Origin: Pseudomonas arsenicoxydans
GTDB taxonomy: Bacteria > Pseudomonadota > Gammaproteobacteria > Pseudomonadales > Pseudomonadaceae
DNA length: 64,000 nucleotides
Reading direction: 5' to 3'
Assembly: GCF_900103875.1 (NCBI RefSeq)
Contig: NZ_LT629705.1
Span: 5,589,001 to 5,653,000 of the forward strand
How positions within the stretch are numbered: position 1 is the first letter of the stretch; each line of letters starts with the position of its first letter. A model generated the notes under the pieces. It ran no database searches and was not told the origin of the DNA. It worked only from the letters and a program-made list of their open reading frames with translations. Below, one piece after another: positions 26,599 to 36,043 of this stretch. The position numbers and the translations under genes are program-made.

Positions 26599-27003
26599 AT
26601 GAAAAATCCTATGTTTAAACACGATTGCCGCATCTTGCTGGTGGAAGACCATCCCTTTCAGCTCAGGGCGACCCAATATCTGCTTGAGAGTTACGGCTTC
26701 AGCCAACTCACCGCCACCGACAGCGCCGAAGCCGCCTTGCAGCAGATGGACAATGCATTGCACCCTTTCGACATTCTCCTGTGCGATCAATGTCTGCCTG
26801 ACCTTCCCGGCCTGGAGTTGATCGAACTGGCGAGCCAGAGGGGAATGATCAGGCAAGCAATATTGCTGAGTAGCCTGACATCCATTGAACTGGACGAACT
26901 TAAAAGAGTGGCCGGCGAAAACGGATTACCGTTATTGGGCTACTTGATAAAGCCATTGAAACAATCAGACTTTAGAAACTTGTTGACCTTAGCCTCACTA
27001 TAA
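26599..27003 (+). CDS. Stand-alone receiver domain protein
   Basis: A 134-residue single receiver: acid pair Glu16/Asp17, phosphoacceptor Asp63 in LLCDQCLPD and the conserved lysine in YLIKPL. No output domain follows, so it must act by binding a partner or as a phosphate relay. It lies upstream of a LuxR regulator and a big sensor kinase on the same strand, with a 246-base gap that has its own AT-rich promoter region. The likely donor is that kinase or its HPt domain, by context only. Confidence 0.83.
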   Translation: MKNPMFKHDCRILLVEDHPFQLRATQYLLESYGFSQLTATDSAEAALQQMDNALHPFDILLCDQCLPDLPGLELIELASQRGMIRQAILLSSLTSIELDELKRVAGENGLPLLGYLIKPLKQSDFRNLLTLASL

Positions 27004-27249
27004 AACCACCCCAACAAACACAGACAGCAACCGACAATTATAAATCGATTAACTCGGCACTCCAGTTACGCGGACGCTCCTACAACACTTTCACTGGTCT
27101 TCATGCAAAACCTAGTTGATACGTAGTCTGATTCTTCTTCCTTTGTAGGATTTGTCCTATATTGCTGCTATCGCCCAGTCGGTTCATGCGCCCCCTCAAC
27201 TATCTGAGCTAAGGTGCGCGCTTTATTTGAGCGCCTATGGGATCTGATT

Positions 27250-27876
27250 ATGAACTCCGTTTTTATTGTTGACGATCACCCTGTCATCCGTCTTGCAGTC
27301 CGAATGTTGCTCGAACACGAAGGTTACAAAGTTGTCGGCGAAACGGACAACGGGGTCGATGCCATGCAGATGGTACGTGAATGCATGCCCGACCTGGTCA
27401 TTCTCGACATCAGCATTCCCAAGCTGGACGGGCTGGAAGTTCTGTCCCGATTCAACGCCATGAGTACCCCCCTTAAAACATTAGTGTTAACGGCACAATG
27501 CCCGACACTTTTCGGTATTCGCTGCATGCAATCCGGCGCCTCAGGGTATGTTTGCAAACAAGAGGACCTCAGTGAACTGGTGAGTGCAATCAAAGCGGTA
27601 CTATCGGGTTACAACTATTTCCCCAGTCAGGCCTTGAATCCGGTTCGAAGTGATGACATTCGATACGCCGACCTTGAGTTATTCAAATCAGTCAACGACC
27701 GGGAGTTAATGGTATTGCAACTTTTTGCCCAGGGGCGCACCAACAAGGAAATTGCAAAGGGCATGTTCCTGAGCAACAAGACTGTCAGCACCTACAAGAA
27801 ACGCCTCATGCAAAAACTCAAAGCCAAATCGCTCGTTGAACTTATTGATATGGCAAAACGCAACGCATTAGTGTGA
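27250..27876 (+). CDS. rocA2: LuxR-family response regulator, RocA2-like
   Basis: A 208-residue regulator: receiver with Asp8/Asp9 and phosphoacceptor Asp53 (LVILDISIPKLDG), then the LuxR helix-turn-helix NKEIAKGMFLSNKTVSTYKK near residue 175. The ATG at 27250 is in frame and begins the first strand of the receiver. Its stop overlaps a GTG (27873) in the next gene, a kinase. In P. aeruginosa, dgt, rocS2 and rocA2 are neighbours, which is why I propose the name; sequence identity was not checked. Roc systems control fimbriae and virulence there. Confidence 0.68.
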   Translation: MNSVFIVDDHPVIRLAVRMLLEHEGYKVVGETDNGVDAMQMVRECMPDLVILDISIPKLDGLEVLSRFNAMSTPLKTLVLTAQCPTLFGIRCMQSGASGYVCKQEDLSELVSAIKAVLSGYNYFPSQALNPVRSDDIRYADLELFKSVNDRELMVLQLFAQGRTNKEIAKGMFLSNKTVSTYKKRLMQKLKAKSLVELIDMAKRNALV

Positions 27877-27884
27877 GAGACCGG

Positions 27885-30800
27885 ATGCCCAGTCGTTTAA
27901 AGGATTGTCTACTATTGATGACGGCGGGTTTATGCCTGAGCACCTCAGCGCCCGCCGCACCGACCGCAAGCGAGGCCTACACCTTGCTCAGTCGCTCAAT
28001 GATCAGGAACATGGAAGTCCAACTGGATAATTCCCAACAGCAATGGGTTAACAATAAGCGCGAATTGATTCTGGGCACGTCTGCCCCCGATTACCCTCCT
28101 TTCGACCTGACCGTCAGTGGCTGCGATTATGAAGGTTTTACCGCCGACTACGCGGGCATCCTGGGCCAGACCACCGGGTTACCCGTCAAGGTTCAGCGTT
28201 ACGCATCCCGGGGAGATGCGATAGAGGCACTGGAAAAAGGCGAGGTCGATCTGCTCGGTAGCGCCAACGGCTTTGAAGCTCGCAATGCCGATATTGTGCT
28301 GTCCACGCCCTATGCCGTGGATCAACCGGTTCTGGTGACACGAGAAGGAGAGACCCGATCCCTCAGCGATGGCCTGGCAGGGCTGCGCCTGAGCATGGTG
28401 TATCACTATCTACCGCTGGAAGAAGTCAAAGCGTTGTATCCCAAGGCGATCATCACCGCCTACCCCTCCTACCAGAATGCAATCAATGCAGTGGCTTTCG
28501 GCCAGGCCGATGTGTTTCTCGGCGATACGATTTCAACCCACTACATGATCAACAAGGGTTATCTGAACAACATCCGCATGGCCAACTTTGGTAAACACGA
28601 GGCCCATGGATTCAGTTTTGCCGTGCACAAAGACAATCCGCAACTGCTTGAAATCATCAACGCGATACTCAAGGCGATCCCGGCCAATGAACGGGAAAAC
28701 ATCGCCAAACGCTGGAGTGCGGGCAGTGACATCCTGCTCACCGATCAGAAGTTGCAACTCACCCACCGCGAAGAGCGCTGGCTGGCGCAACATCCTGTGG
28801 TGCGCGTCGTGGTCAACGAGGCGTACGCACCGCTGACCTTTTTCGACAGCGACGCCAACTTTCGGGGCGTTACGGCAGACTTGCTCGAGCTGATCAGGTT
28901 GCGCACCGGTTTGCGCTTCGAGATCCATCGTAGCCGCAACGATGACGAGATGATCGAGCAGGTCAGCAGCCATCGGGCCGACCTCATCGCCGCCCTGCTG
29001 CCAAGCGCGCAACGGGAAACGGAGCTGAACTTCAGCCGCCCCTATCTGGAAAACTCGGTTGTCCTGCTGACTCGCAAGGCGGCCGGCAGCCCCACCACTC
29101 TGATGCAGCTGTCAGGCAAGCGCCTGGCGATTGCCCAAGGCAATCCACTGGTGGATTACCTTCGTCATGACTTCCCCGGTATACATCTGATAGAAACCCC
29201 GGACGCCTTCAGTGCCGTGGAAATGCTCGCCGAGGGTCAGGCTGAAGGTGCCGTGAACTCACTGGTGATCGCCAACTATTTCATCTCCTCCAGAATCTTC
29301 GAAAACACCCTGCAGATCAGCACCACCATTGGCACCCGGCAAGCCGCGTTCTCCCTGGCGACCCGGCACGACGACAACGAGTTGAACTCGATCCTCGACA
29401 AGGCACTGCTGAGCATCACACCGGAAGAACTGGGCATTATCAACAGCCGCTGGCGAGGCTACTCGTCGGTCTCGCAAACCTGGCACAACTATCACCGAGT
29501 GTTCTATCAGATTGTTATTGGCGTCGGCGTGCTGCTACTGATTTCCGTCACCTGGAATGCTTACATGCGTCGCCAGATCCGTCAGCGCCAAGCCGCCGAA
29601 CTGGCGCTGAACGATCAACTCGAATTCATGCGGTCGCTGGTCAACGGCACACCTCATCCGATCTACGTGCGTGATCGCCAAGGCTTGCTGCAAAGCTGCA
29701 ACGACAGTTACCTGGAGACGTTTGGCGTGAGCCGCGAAGACGTGATCGGCAAGAATGTCACACAGGGCAGCATGAACAACTCGTCCGAGGCGCGTGAGTA
29801 TCTAGCGGATTACCAGCGCGTCGTGGCCGAAGGCAGGCCGCTGATTCTCGACCGGCCACTGCACATCGGTGACCGCATGCTGACGATTTATCATTGGATT
29901 CTTCCCTACCGGAACTCCACCGGCGAGGTTCAAGGCGTTATCGGCGGCTGGATCGATATCAGCGAGCGGCGACAACTGTTCGATGATCTGCGGGCAGCAA
30001 AAGAGCGTGCAGATGAAGCCAGTCGTGCCAAAAGTACCTTTCTGGCCACCATGAGTCATGAGATCCGCACGCCGATGAACGCGATTATCGGCATGCTTGA
30101 GCTCACCCTCAAACGTATCGACCACAACCATTGCGATCGTCCGGCCATTGAGGTGGCCTATCACTCCGCCAAAGAGTTGCTGGAGCTGATCGGGGACATT
30201 CTTGACATTGCGCGGATCGAATCCGGGCGTTTGAGCTTGAGCCCGGAGCGCGTCAACCTGAGTGAAACGGTGATATCGGTGGTGCGGATCTTCGACGGTC
30301 TGGCCCGCCAGAAAAATCTGGTGCTGATGCTGGATTTCGATCCTGCGAACCCGCCCTGCGACGTCATGCTGGACCCGATGCGCTTCAAGCAGGTGCTGTC
30401 CAACCTGGTGAGCAACGCCATCAAGTTTACCGAGCAGGGTCAGGTGAGGATTCTGGTCGAGTTGCATCCCACCGAAGACGCCGACAGGGTCCTGTTGCAG
30501 TTGCAAGTTCGAGACAGCGGGATCGGGATAAGTGAACAGGATCAGCAGCGTCTGTTCGAGCCTTTTGCCCAGGCCAATGATTCAGGGCAATCGGCCAGAG
30601 GCGGTGCGGGACTGGGTCTGGTGATCAGCCGAAATCTGTGCGAGATGATGGGCGGCAGCCTGCAATTGAGCAGCCAGAGCGGCGTCGGCACTCAGGTCCA
30701 GGTCTCGTTGCACCTTGCAACGTTGCCGCCCAGGCAGGTGCCCGAAACCGCTGACCCGCACCTTCACACCACCAAGGCTGCGTTGAACGTCCTGGTGGTC

Positions 30801-31526
30801 GACGATCATCCCGCCAATCGCTTGCTCATGTGCCAGCAACTGGAGTTTCTGGGGCATCGCTTCAGCGCCGCACCGGATGGCGAGGCAGGACTGCAGGCCT
30901 GGAAGGACGGAGCGTTTGACCTGGTGATTGCCGACTGCAACATGCCGCTCATGAATGGATACGAACTGGCTCGCGCCGTTCGCCAACACGAACAACAAAC
31001 CCAGGCCAGGCCATGCACCATTCTGGGGTTCACCGCCAACGCACAACTGGAGGAAATCCAACGCTGCAAAAACGCCGGGATGGACGATTGCCTTTTCAAA
31101 CCCCTCACCCTGACCGCTTTGAGTCAATGGGTTGAAGGCCGGGCGCCAACGGCCCGCGATCCGGCCTTCAGCCTGGAAGGTCTGCACCTGTTAACGGGGG
31201 GCAACCCGATCCTGGACCAGCGATTGTTGTCCGAGCTACTGAACAGCACCCGCCTGGACCGGCAGGAACTGCGGGCGTTATCCCCTTCACACGGTGGACA
31301 GTCATTCATCGATGTGGCGCACAAAATCAAGGGTGCCGCGCGCATCGTCCAGGCCTGCCGATTGATCGACAGCTGCGAAGCGCTCGAAACCGCCTGCCAC
31401 ACCGCGTTCCACCACGATGAAGTGGCTCACTGCGTCAGAGCCATGGAGCGTGCCATGCACGAACTGGAACAGGCGTTGCAGCAACAAATAGCGCAACACG
31501 ACAAAGGCAGAACGGTGGAGCCTTAA
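27885..31526 (+). CDS. rocS2: Phosphorelay sensor kinase with two solute-binding domains (RocS2/EvgS-like)
   Basis: A 1213-residue unorthodox kinase. Signal peptide (about residues 1-25), two consecutive periplasmic solute-binding domains (about 45-290 and 300-530), one membrane helix (VIGVGVLLLISVTWNAYM near 545), a PAS domain (about 585-705), HisKA with His725 in MSHEIRTPMNAI, ATPase (GGAGLGLVISRN), receiver with Asp1017 (IADCNMPLMNG) and HPt with His1146 (AHKIKGAA). Phosphate should pass His-Asp-His-Asp to the upstream LuxR regulator. The plan matches RocS1/RocS2 and EvgS. The ligand is unknown. I chose the ATG at 27885 because a signal peptide follows; a GTG at 27873 overlaps the regulator stop. 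Confidence 0.8.
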   Translation: MPSRLKDCLLLMTAGLCLSTSAPAAPTASEAYTLLSRSMIRNMEVQLDNSQQQWVNNKRELILGTSAPDYPPFDLTVSGCDYEGFTADYAGILGQTTGLPVKVQRYASRGDAIEALEKGEVDLLGSANGFEARNADIVLSTPYAVDQPVLVTREGETRSLSDGLAGLRLSMVYHYLPLEEVKALYPKAIITAYPSYQNAINAVAFGQADVFLGDTISTHYMINKGYLNNIRMANFGKHEAHGFSFAVHKDNPQLLEIINAILKAIPANERENIAKRWSAGSDILLTDQKLQLTHREERWLAQHPVVRVVVNEAYAPLTFFDSDANFRGVTADLLELIRLRTGLRFEIHRSRNDDEMIEQVSSHRADLIAALLPSAQRETELNFSRPYLENSVVLLTRKAAGSPTTLMQLSGKRLAIAQGNPLVDYLRHDFPGIHLIETPDAFSAVEMLAEGQAEGAVNSLVIANYFISSRIFENTLQISTTIGTRQAAFSLATRHDDNELNSILDKALLSITPEELGIINSRWRGYSSVSQTWHNYHRVFYQIVIGVGVLLLISVTWNAYMRRQIRQRQAAELALNDQLEFMRSLVNGTPHPIYVRDRQGLLQSCNDSYLETFGVSREDVIGKNVTQGSMNNSSEAREYLADYQRVVAEGRPLILDRPLHIGDRMLTIYHWILPYRNSTGEVQGVIGGWIDISERRQLFDDLRAAKERADEASRAKSTFLATMSHEIRTPMNAIIGMLELTLKRIDHNHCDRPAIEVAYHSAKELLELIGDILDIARIESGRLSLSPERVNLSETVISVVRIFDGLARQKNLVLMLDFDPANPPCDVMLDPMRFKQVLSNLVSNAIKFTEQGQVRILVELHPTEDADRVLLQLQVRDSGIGISEQDQQRLFEPFAQANDSGQSARGGAGLGLVISRNLCEMMGGSLQLSSQSGVGTQVQVSLHLATLPPRQVPETADPHLHTTKAALNVLVVDDHPANRLLMCQQLEFLGHRFSAAPDGEAGLQAWKDGAFDLVIADCNMPLMNGYELARAVRQHEQQTQARPCTILGFTANAQLEEIQRCKNAGMDDCLFKPLTLTALSQWVEGRAPTARDPAFSLEGLHLLTGGNPILDQRLLSELLNSTRLDRQELRALSPSHGGQSFIDVAHKIKGAARIVQACRLIDSCEALETACHTAFHHDEVAHCVRAMERAMHELEQALQQQIAQHDKGRTVEP

Positions 31527-31574
31527 CTATGCTTGGACGCTGAGCAGTGTGTTAAACATCATGGAGAGACCGTA

Positions 31575-34520
31575 ATGCCCAGCCCACTGCGCCCCGAACG
31601 TCGGTTCCCCCTGCACGTTCACATCAGTGTGATGTTTACTTTCCTGCTGTTGCTGACCGGCGTGGTGCTGGGCATTTTCAACTACGGGCAAACTACTCAG
31701 ATCATTCTTTCCAGCAGCGAAAAGCTCTTCAACCGCATCGAGCAGGATGTCCGCCTGGACCTGCAAGGCACCTATGAACCCATTCGCCATCTGCTAAGCC
31801 TGCTGGTGGACTACCCGGCGACTCAGGCGCAGGATCTGGAGCAGCGCCTGGCTTTACTCAAGCCGTTCAGCCAATCGCTCAATGACAATCCCAATCTGGC
31901 ATCGTTGTACCTGGGCTACAGCAACGGCGACTTTTTCATGGTTCGTCCCCTGCGAACCACGGCACTGAAAACGGCCTTGAGTGCGCCGGATACTGCGGTG
32001 TATCAAGTCTGGAGCATCGATCACGACGCCAGCACTGGTCAGCCCCGCTCCCAATCATTGTTTTTTGATCAATCCCTGAACCTGCTCGGCCGCCAGGACA
32101 ATCCCGACGAAACGTTCGATCCGCGAACCAGGGCCTGGTTTTCCAGCGCGCGCGGCGACGAGGGCCAGATCACCACTGAACCCTACATTTTTTTCTCCAC
32201 CCACAACATCGGCACCACCCTGGCACGGCGCAGTGGCGAAGACGCAGTGATCGGTGCCGACCTGACACTGGCCGAATTATCGGCAACCCTGGCCAAGCAT
32301 GTGGTCACCCCCCATACCGAAATCGTGCTGTTCGATGCCCAAGGCAATGCCATTGCCTATCCCGACAGCAGCAAACTGATCATCGACGACCAAACCGCCC
32401 GCCTGATGAAGGCAGCCGATCTGAGCCCCGGTCTCGGTGCCCTGCTCGCCCATCCGCCGACCGGCAATCGCCTGGACGCCGCCGGCCGTCAATGGATCGT
32501 GGCGCGTAGCAGCATGCAGGAAGGCGGCCCCCAGGGACTGCAGCTGGCGCTGCTGGTGCCCGAGGACGAATTACTCGTCGATGCCTACCGCATGCGCTGG
32601 CAAGGTGCGCTGATTACCCTGACTACGTTGCTTTTGTGCCTGCCGGTGGGATGGCTGATCTCAAGAATCCTGGTCAAGCCATTGCGTGCGCTGGTGCAGG
32701 AAGCCGATGCTGTGCGCAGTTTCAATTTCAATTTTCCGGTTGGCCATCGCTCGCCGGTGCTTGAGGTCGACCAACTGAGCGTCTCGATGGCGCGGATGAA
32801 GGACACCCTAGGGAGTTTTTTCCAGATAACCGACAGCCTGAGCGCCGAGACCCGTTTCGCACCCTTGTTGCAACGGGTGCTATTTGAAACCGTGAAGATC
32901 GGGCAAGCCCAGGCGGGTCTTATTTACCTGCGCGAGCGTGATAGCGATCACATGGAGCCCCATGGCCTAGTCATCAACGACACGTCACAGGCATTGCCGT
33001 CGTTCGCTGTTGAAGGTCACGACCTCCACGACCCGCAGAGCCCTCAGTGGATGCAGTCACTGTCGAACGCCGACAATGTCGTGACCAGCCTGGGTTTCGA
33101 ACAGGCGGGGGATTTGCAGAAAGTCTTGCTCGCGCTGGAGTGTCCCCGGGTTCACCTGATCGGCATCCGGTTGCACAATCGACATAACGAAACCGTGGGC
33201 CTGCTGCTTCTGCTATTGGCCGACAGCGGCACGCAACGAGACCTGGACAAGCTCCGCCCGGATCGCATTGCGTTTCTCCAGGCTGTTTCCGGCGCGGCGG
33301 CCGTGAGCATTGAGAGTCAGCGTCTGCAAGCCAAACAGAAACAGCTGCTGGACTCGTTCATTCAACTGCTCGCTGGCGCGATCGATGCCAAGAGCCCCTA
33401 CACCGGAGGTCATTGCCAGCGAGTGCCGGCACTGACGCTGATGCTCGCCCAGGCTGCCGCTGCCAGTCAGGAGCCGGCCTTCAGCGGCTATCAACCCACC
33501 GAAGATGAATGGGAAGCGCTGCACATTGCAGCCTGGCTCCACGACTGCGGCAAGGTCACCACACCAGAGTACGTGGTCGACAAGGCCACCAAACTGGAAA
33601 CCCTGAACGATCGCATTCACGAAGTTCGTACCCGTTTCGAAGTCCTCAAGCGCGATGCCTGGGTCGCCTATTGGCAAGGCGTCGCATTAGGCGGTGACGA
33701 GCAGCCTCTGGCTGAACTGCGCAATGCCAGCCTGGCGGAGCTCGATGATGATTTCGCCTTTGTCGCCCGCTGCAATCTGGGCAGCGAGGCCATGGCCGAA
33801 GCTGATCTGCAACGCCTGCGCAGCATTGCCCAACGCACCTGGACCCGAACCCTGGATGACCGCCTGGGTGTGTCCTGGGAGGAAAATCGTCGCCAGGCAC
33901 GAACCCCGGCACCGACTTTGCCTGTCAGTGAGCCCTTGTTGGCGGACAAACCCGAACATCTGTTCGAACGCGCCGAAAGCGAACTGATTCCACCGGACAA
34001 CCCATGGGGTTTCAAACTGGATGTACCGCGTTACAAATACAACCGGGGCGAGCTCTACAACCTGAGCATCACCCGAGGCACGCTGACCCGCGAGGAGCGC
34101 TACATCATCAACCACCACATGGTGCAGACGATCCTGATGCTCAGCCACCTGCCCTTCCCCGGCCACCTCCAGAATGTCGCGGAAATAGCCGGCGGCCACC
34201 ACGAAAAAATGGACGGCACCGGTTATCCCAAACAGTTGAAGCGTGAAGAAATGAGCCTTCCGGCGCGGATGATGGCGATTGCCGATATTTTCGAGGCGCT
34301 GACCGCCGCCGATCGCCCCTACAAGAAGGCCAAGACCCTGAGCGAAGCGCTGGGCATCATGGCCACCATGTGCCGAGACGCGCATATCGATCCGCAGTTG
34401 TTTGGATTGTTCATCAACGCCAGCATCTATAAGCAGTACGCCGAGCGCTTTCTCGATCCGCAGCAAATCGATACGGTCGACCCTTCAAGCCTGCTGCTCA
34501 AGGCAGGCTTGAAGGGATGA
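31575..34520 (+). CDS. Cache-HAMP-GAF-HD-GYP signalling protein (putative c-di-GMP phosphodiesterase)
   Basis: A 981-residue membrane protein 48 bases after the sensor kinase. An N-terminal helix (FTFLLLLTGVVLGIFNYG) and a second one near 350 (LITLTTLLLCLPVGWLI) enclose a periplasmic Cache sensor. A HAMP segment and a GAF domain (about 430-580) follow. The HD-GYP domain has AWLHDCGKV (His656, Asp657) and the signature HHEKMDGTGYPK (Gly883-Tyr884-Pro885). Roughly 226 residues separate HD from GYP, versus about 65 in most HD-GYP proteins, so an extra segment is inserted. Metal ligands are kept, so hydrolysis of c-di-GMP is likely. GGAGA is 7 bases before the ATG. Confidence 0.86.
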   Translation: MPSPLRPERRFPLHVHISVMFTFLLLLTGVVLGIFNYGQTTQIILSSSEKLFNRIEQDVRLDLQGTYEPIRHLLSLLVDYPATQAQDLEQRLALLKPFSQSLNDNPNLASLYLGYSNGDFFMVRPLRTTALKTALSAPDTAVYQVWSIDHDASTGQPRSQSLFFDQSLNLLGRQDNPDETFDPRTRAWFSSARGDEGQITTEPYIFFSTHNIGTTLARRSGEDAVIGADLTLAELSATLAKHVVTPHTEIVLFDAQGNAIAYPDSSKLIIDDQTARLMKAADLSPGLGALLAHPPTGNRLDAAGRQWIVARSSMQEGGPQGLQLALLVPEDELLVDAYRMRWQGALITLTTLLLCLPVGWLISRILVKPLRALVQEADAVRSFNFNFPVGHRSPVLEVDQLSVSMARMKDTLGSFFQITDSLSAETRFAPLLQRVLFETVKIGQAQAGLIYLRERDSDHMEPHGLVINDTSQALPSFAVEGHDLHDPQSPQWMQSLSNADNVVTSLGFEQAGDLQKVLLALECPRVHLIGIRLHNRHNETVGLLLLLLADSGTQRDLDKLRPDRIAFLQAVSGAAAVSIESQRLQAKQKQLLDSFIQLLAGAIDAKSPYTGGHCQRVPALTLMLAQAAAASQEPAFSGYQPTEDEWEALHIAAWLHDCGKVTTPEYVVDKATKLETLNDRIHEVRTRFEVLKRDAWVAYWQGVALGGDEQPLAELRNASLAELDDDFAFVARCNLGSEAMAEADLQRLRSIAQRTWTRTLDDRLGVSWEENRRQARTPAPTLPVSEPLLADKPEHLFERAESELIPPDNPWGFKLDVPRYKYNRGELYNLSITRGTLTREERYIINHHMVQTILMLSHLPFPGHLQNVAEIAGGHHEKMDGTGYPKQLKREEMSLPARMMAIADIFEALTAADRPYKKAKTLSEALGIMATMCRDAHIDPQLFGLFINASIYKQYAERFLDPQQIDTVDPSSLLLKAGLKG

Positions 34521-35003
34521 TCAACAATCGGTCAGACGCAGAAAAATCGCCGCCAGTTGCTCGATACCGGCCTGATCTTCAACGGTAAAACGCGCCAGCT
34601 TCGGGCTGTCCAGGTCCAGCACGCCGATCAAGCGACCGTCCTTGACCAGCGGCACGACGAGTTCGCTATTGGAGGCGCTGTCGCACGCGATGTGCCCAGC
34701 AAAGGCGTGCACGTCTTCGACACGCTGGGTCTGCAAGGTGGACGCCGCGGTTCCGCACACGCCACGACCGAACGGAATCCGTACACAGGCGATCTGCCCC
34801 TGAAACGGCCCCAGCACTAGCTCATCGTTGCGGTTGAGGTAGAAACCGGCCCAGTTCAGGTCATCGAGCTGGTTGAACAGAAATGCCGAGAATTGCGCCG
34901 CGTTGGCGATAAAATCACGTTCGTCGGCCAGCAACGACTCCAACTGCGCCCACAACATGCCGTAACCATCCAGGCCTTGGCCGCTCTTCTGTAAATCGAT
35001 CAT
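34521..35003 (-). CDS. msrC: Free methionine-(R)-sulfoxide reductase (GAF-type fRMsr)
   Basis: A 160-residue GAF-fold enzyme that reduces free methionine-(R)-sulfoxide. The signature LGPFQGQIACVRIPFGRGVC and the later HIACDSASNSELVVPL give the conserved cysteines of the family, and the E. coli YebR pattern is followed almost residue by residue. Length is typical. It overlaps the upstream ATPase gene by four bases, and its stop touches that of the convergent HD-GYP gene. Confidence 0.9.
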   Translation of the reverse strand: MIDLQKSGQGLDGYGMLWAQLESLLADERDFIANAAQFSAFLFNQLDDLNWAGFYLNRNDELVLGPFQGQIACVRIPFGRGVCGTAASTLQTQRVEDVHAFAGHIACDSASNSELVVPLVKDGRLIGVLDLDSPKLARFTVEDQAGIEQLAAIFLRLTDC

Positions 35004-35890
35004 GCTTTTTGCTCCAACAACTTCAGCCCGACCCAATAGCGGGCAAATTGATACGCGCAACGTCCGTTGCGATTGCCTCGGCCCGTGGCCCAGCGCACCG
35101 CGAGGATGTCCAGTTGTTCGTCACGCTGCCACGCCAGGCCCGCTTTATCGGCCAACTGCCCGATCCAGTGTTCGACGACGTTTAGGAAATGCTCTTGAGT
35201 AAATGGATAGAACGACAGCCACAATCCAAAACGGTCCGACAGCGCGATCTTGTCTTCCACCGCCTCGCTGGGATGCAGTTCGCCGTCGACCCTTTTCCAG
35301 TTTTCGTTATCGCTTTCCTTTTCCGGGACCAGGTGGCGACGGTTGGAAGTGGCGTACAGCAGAACGTTATCCGGCGCCTGTTCAAGCGATCCGTCGAGCA
35401 CGCTCTTGAGCACGCGATAGTCGCCCTCGCCCGACTCGAACGACAGGTCATCGCAAAACAGCACAAAACGCTGGGGCAACCTGGCAATCTGTTCGACCAC
35501 TCGCGGCAGATCCGCCAGGTGATCGCGCTCGATCTCGATCAACCGCAGGCCGGCGTTGGCGTGCTCGGCCAGCAAGGCACGCACCAGCGACGATTTACCG
35601 GTGCCGCGCGAGCCCCACAGCAACGCGTGGTTGGCAGGCATGCCGTCGAGGAACTGCTGGGTATTGCGCCCCAGTTGTTCCACTTGGCGGTCGACACCGA
35701 TCAGGTCGGACAAGCGCGTGTCGAGGCTCACTTGCAGTGGCAACAGAAAACCGCTGCGCCCCTCGCGCTGCCAGCGTGCGGCCAGGCAATGAGTCCAGTC
35801 GATGGCTTGCCGAGGCGCTGGCAGCAGTGGCTCGATACGGGCCAGAACGGCATCGGCGCGTTCAAGAAAAGCATTCAATCGGGAATCCAC
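35000..35890 (-). CDS. P-loop ATP-binding protein (DUF815/AAA family)
   Basis: A 296-residue protein with an N-terminal helical region, a Walker A loop LLWGSRGTGKSSLVRALLAE near residue 100 and a Walker B-like FVLFCDDLSFE. It belongs to the COG2607-type AAA ATPases with no known reaction. GTG start at 35890 with GAGGAG upstream. It shares the transcript of the sulfoxide reductase (ATGA overlap), so co-expression is nearly certain; a functional link is not evident. Confidence 0.82.
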   Translation of the reverse strand: MDSRLNAFLERADAVLARIEPLLPAPRQAIDWTHCLAARWQREGRSGFLLPLQVSLDTRLSDLIGVDRQVEQLGRNTQQFLDGMPANHALLWGSRGTGKSSLVRALLAEHANAGLRLIEIERDHLADLPRVVEQIARLPQRFVLFCDDLSFESGEGDYRVLKSVLDGSLEQAPDNVLLYATSNRRHLVPEKESDNENWKRVDGELHPSEAVEDKIALSDRFGLWLSFYPFTQEHFLNVVEHWIGQLADKAGLAWQRDEQLDILAVRWATGRGNRNGRCAYQFARYWVGLKLLEQKA

Positions 35891-36043
35891 GTCTTCTCCT
35901 CGGGCACGTTCACAGTGATGATGGCATTACAGCGACGAAACACAGCGTTTGGTGTCCGGCGCATCCCTTGTTCTGCAAGGGCTCGCGAGAACATCGGTAT
36001 CGATGCATGATCGACTATGCTTGAGCAGCGAAGGGAAACGGAA

